This document shows, piece after piece, positions 60,338 through 64,000 of a stretch of DNA of 64,000 nt (within the stretch, counting starts at the first letter, position 1; each line of letters begins with the position of its first letter). Origin of the DNA: Verrucomicrobium sp. BvORR106. GTDB lineage: Bacteria; Verrucomicrobiota; Verrucomicrobiia; Verrucomicrobiales; Verrucomicrobiaceae. A program made the translations under genes and the position numbers. The DNA is taken from contig NZ_BATR01000018.1 in assembly GCF_000739655.1 (NCBI RefSeq), positions 1 through 64,000 of the forward strand, in the 5' to 3' direction. The notes under the pieces were generated by a model. It did no database searches and was not told the origin of the DNA. It was given only the letters and a program-made list of their open reading frames with translations.

Positions 60338-62959
60338 GTGAGTTACCGCGTCAGCGCCTGGATTTGGCTTGTCTTGGCGACAGGCATTTTGATCGTTGTG
60401 TCCGTGCCTCTCCTGCTCGGCGGGGTGCTCGTGTACCAAGCCAGGCAGGAAGTGGCCAGTTACAAGCTGGTGGAGCACACCCACGAGGTCCTTAGCCAGG
60501 TGGATGAAGTGCGCTATTTGGCGCGCGAGGCGGAAAGTGAGCAACGCGCCTTCATGCTGACCCAGGGTGAGGCGTTCGCCCGGGAGTACCAGTTCCACCG
60601 TCAAGATGCCCCCAAGGCCCTGGAAACGCTGGCCCGCTTGGTGAAGGACAACCCAGTCCAGTCTTCGAAGATGGCGCCCCTGCGCCAGGTACTGGCTGAA
60701 CGCCTCGACTTGCTCGACGAGAACGCCAAAAGTTCCGAAACCATCGGCAGCGCCGCCCTGGCCAGCCGGCTGGAGAAAAGCGCGAAGAAATCCCTCGAAC
60801 TCGAGCAACGTCTCTCCGAGGTGAAGACCACGGAACTCCAGCTGCTGGACACCCGCCGTGACAAGCTCCTCGATGAACGTATCCTATTTCAGCGGATCGC
60901 TGGCATCACCTCTCTGGTGGGCCTCCTGGCAGTCCTGGCGGGGAGTGGCATCCTGTACCGGGAGTATCGCAACCGCATGCTATATGAGGCCCGGCTGGCT
61001 GAGGCCCGAGATGCGGCGCTCGACTCCGTCAAGACCACCTCAGCGTTCCTAGCCTCTGTGGGTCACGAGATCCGTACTCCCATGAACGGGGTGCTGGGTG
61101 CTGCCGATCTGCTGCTGCGCGACACCTCGCTCTCCACCAAACAGCGGGACGGCGTGGAAACGATCCGTACTTCCGGGAAGACGTTGCTGGCGATCATCAA
61201 TGACATCCTGGACCTGTCCAAACTGCAGGCCGGGGAGATGAGTTTCGTCACCGAAAGCTTCTCGCCAGCTGTGGTCGTGGAGGATGTGCTCACCCACTAT
61301 GCAGACCGTGCTGCGAAGAAAGGCCTGGAGCTGACCTCCCATCTGGAGTCCGATCTGCCTGCGCAGGTCATGGGCGACCGCCAACACTTCCGGCAGGTGT
61401 TGCAGAACCTCGTCTCCAATGCGGTGAAGTTCACAAGCACTGGCAGTGTCTCGATCCACGTGATGCGCCGTCGTCAGATGGAGTCAGAGAACCGCATCTG
61501 TCTGCGCATTGATGTGCGCGATACCGGCCCTGGCATCACGACCGAGGCCCAGCAGCGTCTCTTCATGCCGTTTGCCCAGAGCAGCGGCAAGTCCGGCTGG
61601 CGTCAGGGCGGTGCCGGACTGGGGCTGGCCGTTTCTCAAGAGCTGGTGCAGCGAATGAACGGCACCCTGAATGTGGAGAGCCCCCCTGGGCAGGGATCAA
61701 AGTTCTGGTTCACCGTGGTGTTCGAAGCTGTGGCCGAGCCGGACGCCGCCCGGAAGCTGACCGCAGGGGCGCTGCTGATCATCGAAAGCAGGACGCTCAC
61801 GGCAGAGTCCGTGCGCACGCATGCGAGCAGTTGGGGTCTGCACCCCATCATCATCGCGAGCACCAAAGATCTGCCGGACTCCTTTGGGGTCGATTCAGAT
61901 GGTCAATCGTTGCCACTGTCTGCGGTGGTAGTGGGCAGCCCCCAGAGTGAGAGCTGGCATGAGACGCTGCAAGTGCTGCGCCAGAGATCCTGGTGGAACC
62001 AATGCCCCGTGTACCTCATGTCAGATGGCGAGGAGGTGACGGATGAACTGGTCGAGAAGATCGGCGTCGCGGGATTGCTCAAGTTTCCCTTCCGTCCTTC
62101 CGAGCTCTATGGTCGCCTTTCTGGCGCACCTGTTGCGTCGCCTGCGAAACTGGCGGATCGCCTTGAACTGGCCTCCGCCCGGATCCTGGTGGCGGATGAC
62201 AACCCAGTGAATCAGCGGGTGCTGAAGAACCAGCTCGAGTACCTGGGGATGAAGGTCACCCTCTGCTCCGATGGCGCGGAGGCCGTGAACCTTGCCAAAG
62301 AAGGCGGCCACGAAGTGATCCTGATGGACTGCCAGATGCCCATCATGGATGGGTTCGAGGCCACACGGAAGATCCGTGAGTGGGAGAAGAGCACCGGGGC
62401 CAAACGCGTGCCCATCATCGCTGTCACCGCCCACGTCATGGCGGGAGATGCAGAGCTCTGCCTTGAGGCAGGCATGGATGGCTACCTGCCCAAGCCGGTG
62501 GAGGTGGACCGTTTGCAACAGGAGTTGTCTGCGTGGCTCGCCCCAGGCACAGCGACGATTCGGGTACCAGAAGCGGCCCCGGCAGACCTGCCTCCATCCG
62601 CTCCCCAGACGCTGGTGGTGGATGAGACCCAGCTCAAGTACTGCCTTACAGGGGATCCCGGTCTGGACTGCGACTTGGTGCGCATGGCCGCAGAGCAGAT
62701 GACGGAGGTGCTTGTCCGGCTGGAGGCTGCGCTCCAGGACGGGGCTGACATCCCTTGGCAGCAGGCTGCCCACCTGGGTCGGGGCTCCGGGGCCACCATG
62801 GGGTTCACCGAGTTGTCCACCCTCTTTCAGCGGGCGGAATTCGATACCATTCAGAAAGCCGACCGGGCTGACATCCTGGCGGAGCTCCACGAAGCCGTCA
62901 TCCGGCTCGACACTCGATTGCACGAACTCGGTTACCCCTCTGCTGCCCTGGCCCCATGA
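60338..62959 (+). CDS. Hybrid sensor histidine kinase with CHASE3, receiver and Hpt domains
   Basis: 873 residues from a GTG start. Two membrane helices (about 8-33 and 185-208) flank a CHASE3-like periplasmic sensor. The HisKA box ASVGHEIRTPMNGVLG carries phospho-acceptor His243; the HATPase domain follows with NLVSNAVKF, DTGPGI and GGAGLGLAVS. A first receiver-like domain (about 475-600) lacks a clear acidic pocket and phospho-Asp. The second receiver has ILVADDNPVNQRVL and Asp664 in ILMDCQMP. A C-terminal Hpt domain carries His812 in QAAHLGRGSGATMG. The protein can run a His-Asp-His relay by itself. Its output regulator is not in the window. The stop overlaps the start of the next gene. 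Confidence 0.93.
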   Translation: MSYRVSAWIWLVLATGILIVVSVPLLLGGVLVYQARQEVASYKLVEHTHEVLSQVDEVRYLAREAESEQRAFMLTQGEAFAREYQFHRQDAPKALETLARLVKDNPVQSSKMAPLRQVLAERLDLLDENAKSSETIGSAALASRLEKSAKKSLELEQRLSEVKTTELQLLDTRRDKLLDERILFQRIAGITSLVGLLAVLAGSGILYREYRNRMLYEARLAEARDAALDSVKTTSAFLASVGHEIRTPMNGVLGAADLLLRDTSLSTKQRDGVETIRTSGKTLLAIINDILDLSKLQAGEMSFVTESFSPAVVVEDVLTHYADRAAKKGLELTSHLESDLPAQVMGDRQHFRQVLQNLVSNAVKFTSTGSVSIHVMRRRQMESENRICLRIDVRDTGPGITTEAQQRLFMPFAQSSGKSGWRQGGAGLGLAVSQELVQRMNGTLNVESPPGQGSKFWFTVVFEAVAEPDAARKLTAGALLIIESRTLTAESVRTHASSWGLHPIIIASTKDLPDSFGVDSDGQSLPLSAVVVGSPQSESWHETLQVLRQRSWWNQCPVYLMSDGEEVTDELVEKIGVAGLLKFPFRPSELYGRLSGAPVASPAKLADRLELASARILVADDNPVNQRVLKNQLEYLGMKVTLCSDGAEAVNLAKEGGHEVILMDCQMPIMDGFEATRKIREWEKSTGAKRVPIIAVTAHVMAGDAELCLEAGMDGYLPKPVEVDRLQQELSAWLAPGTATIRVPEAAPADLPPSAPQTLVVDETQLKYCLTGDPGLDCDLVRMAAEQMTEVLVRLEAALQDGADIPWQQAAHLGRGSGATMGFTELSTLFQRAEFDTIQKADRADILAELHEAVIRLDTRLHELGYPSAALAP

Positions 62960-64000
62960 TGCGCGGAATCTTGGAAATAACAGAAACCATCGCGTCCAGA
63001 CAGCTGCTGAGTCGCTTCATCCTTGCCACCGTGGCCGCCACCATGACCACCGTCCGGGCCGCAGAGCCGGAGCCAGCGCAAACACAGCAAGTCTTGCGCT
63101 GGAATGAACTGGATCCCGGGGACGTGCCACCAGCAGAGCTGTCCCGCTGGCAGAAGATGCTGCATCCCAACGGGAACTGGCACACCCTGACCGTGGAGCC
63201 ACGCGCAGCCAAGAGCCAAGTCAACACCCTGACCGTGCCAGCGGGTCGCATTCTCTGGGTGGGCATCCGTCCGGAGGCCGTTCCGGCAAAGGACCTGCCC
63301 CCATCCTGGCAGATCATCGGCGACCTCCAGGCAGCTCCCATTTCCGTGGAGGAGTTGTCTCCTTTGAAACAACTTCCCAGCCTGCTCCCGGTCCCACCCG
63401 GGCTGAACCTCGCCAGACATCAGGAATGGACCCCTTTCGGCATTGAGGAACGGGCGACCGTCCACGATGCACCGGATGCCTTTTCCTGGACCGTGAAGCC
63501 TGGGGAGAAACCTGCGGGTTTCTACACGGCGGCTTCGTGGCGCCTCCCCAAGGGCGCTCTTGCCAGCACCTGGAAGCTGGAACTGACGCTTCGCGGCAAG
63601 GGGCAGGTGATGCTCGGCGTCGCCACCGAATCCGCGCAGGGTTTTGGAGATCCAGATCCCATCGCCACGACAGAACTCACCGGCGCACCTCAGGTTGTTT
63701 CCTGGGAGGTGCCTTCCAAAGTCGCAGCCGCAAAGTCCCTGCGCCTCAGCCTGGTGGCCACGGAGCCCCAGGGTGGCAGCGGAGTGATCGAGACTCTGAG
63801 CTGGCAACTCCTTGCCGTAACCCTCCCCCAGCCTGCCCCCATGGGTGTGTGGGACTGGTCCACCCGGCCGGAAGTCTGGACGGAAAAACAACCCGCCTGG
63901 AAAGCAGCGGGCATCAAGGTGCTGCAACTGGCCCTTCCGCGGGAGCTCGGCAGCGATAGTGGCGGGGTGGCCACGACCCTGTCGCGGTTGCGGGCGGACG
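62959..64000 (+). CDS. Secreted protein, N-terminal part (runs off the window)
   Basis: The frame opens at an ATG at 62959, sharing one base with the kinase stop (TGATG), and stays open to base 64000, giving 347 residues so far. A signal or anchor segment lies near LLSRFILATVAATMTTVRAAEP. The part seen has no recognised family in its first 280 residues. From about residue 295 it reads MGVWDWSTRPEVWTEKQPAWKAAGIKVLQLALP, a start reminiscent of TIM-barrel glycosidase-like proteins. It is likely co-transcribed with the hybrid kinase and could be its sensing partner. Identification needs the rest of the gene. Confidence 0.75.
   Translation, partial: MRGILEITETIASRQLLSRFILATVAATMTTVRAAEPEPAQTQQVLRWNELDPGDVPPAELSRWQKMLHPNGNWHTLTVEPRAAKSQVNTLTVPAGRILWVGIRPEAVPAKDLPPSWQIIGDLQAAPISVEELSPLKQLPSLLPVPPGLNLARHQEWTPFGIEERATVHDAPDAFSWTVKPGEKPAGFYTAASWRLPKGALASTWKLELTLRGKGQVMLGVATESAQGFGDPDPIATTELTGAPQVVSWEVPSKVAAAKSLRLSLVATEPQGGSGVIETLSWQLLAVTLPQPAPMGVWDWSTRPEVWTEKQPAWKAAGIKVLQLALPRELGSDSGGVATTLSRLRAD

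Overview
The window looks like a high-GC chromosome segment from a Verrucomicrobium/Prosthecobacter-type verrucomicrobium. The evidence is a complete Verru_Chthon cassette (genes A-D) beside a PEP-CTERM/autotransporter-strand protein, an ECF sigma factor of the Rhodopirellula/Verrucomicrobium type with a FecR/LamG partner, a DUF1549/DUF1553 cytochrome plus DUF1501 pair, many Gfo/Idh/MocA oxidoreductases and many Tat signals. No rRNA, tRNA, CRISPR array, transposase or phage gene was seen.

Layout. 1-12640 looks like a carbohydrate or sugar-acid utilisation region: an SDR tail, a sodium:solute symporter, an ATGA-coupled operon (HpcH/HpaI aldolase, two Cys-rich paralogues, Kelch protein), a leftward operon (two Gfo/Idh/MocA proteins, a second aldolase, an SDR), and a rightward run of two BNR/sialidase-like proteins and a beta-propeller protein. 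12766-24204 holds a VCBS-repeat protein, a PEP-CTERM protein and the Verru_Chthon A-B-C-D cassette. 24242-28062 holds a GH16 glucanase diverging from a NarL-type two-component system. 28533-32957 is a copper oxidase operon: multicopper oxidase-redoxin fusion with a one-base frameshift, tyrosinase, lipoprotein. 33263-44744 holds an SGNH/SMP-30 fusion, a DUF1593/beta-lactamase fusion, an SGNH hydrolase, a Tat Gfo/Idh/MocA protein and a giant secreted helical-repeat protein. 44979-50097 holds an MFS transporter, a class V aminotransferase-like protein, an amidohydrolase and an M20 peptidase. 50247-56701 is the sigma/FecR/DUF1549-DUF1553/DUF1501 module. 56702-59600 is a repeat-rich zone with two small acyl-carrier-like genes, a broken copy and a secreted protein. 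59599-64000 holds a secreted protein, a hybrid histidine kinase and the start of another secreted protein.

Two observations stand out. First, both acyl-carrier-like proteins (86 residues each) have the halves of the ACP fold in swapped order: they begin at the helix II/phosphopantetheine position and end with the helix I segment that normally precedes it. This reads as a circular permutation cut exactly at the D|S of the DSL motif, with the serine kept in one copy and replaced by glycine in the other. Second, the long structured repeats mostly sit between convergent gene ends, and the two full copies of one 33-bp terminal-inverted-repeat element show compensatory changes. A separate 20-bp palindrome lies upstream of the GH16 gene, the Verru_Chthon operon and the PEP-CTERM gene, next to a NarL-type two-component system.
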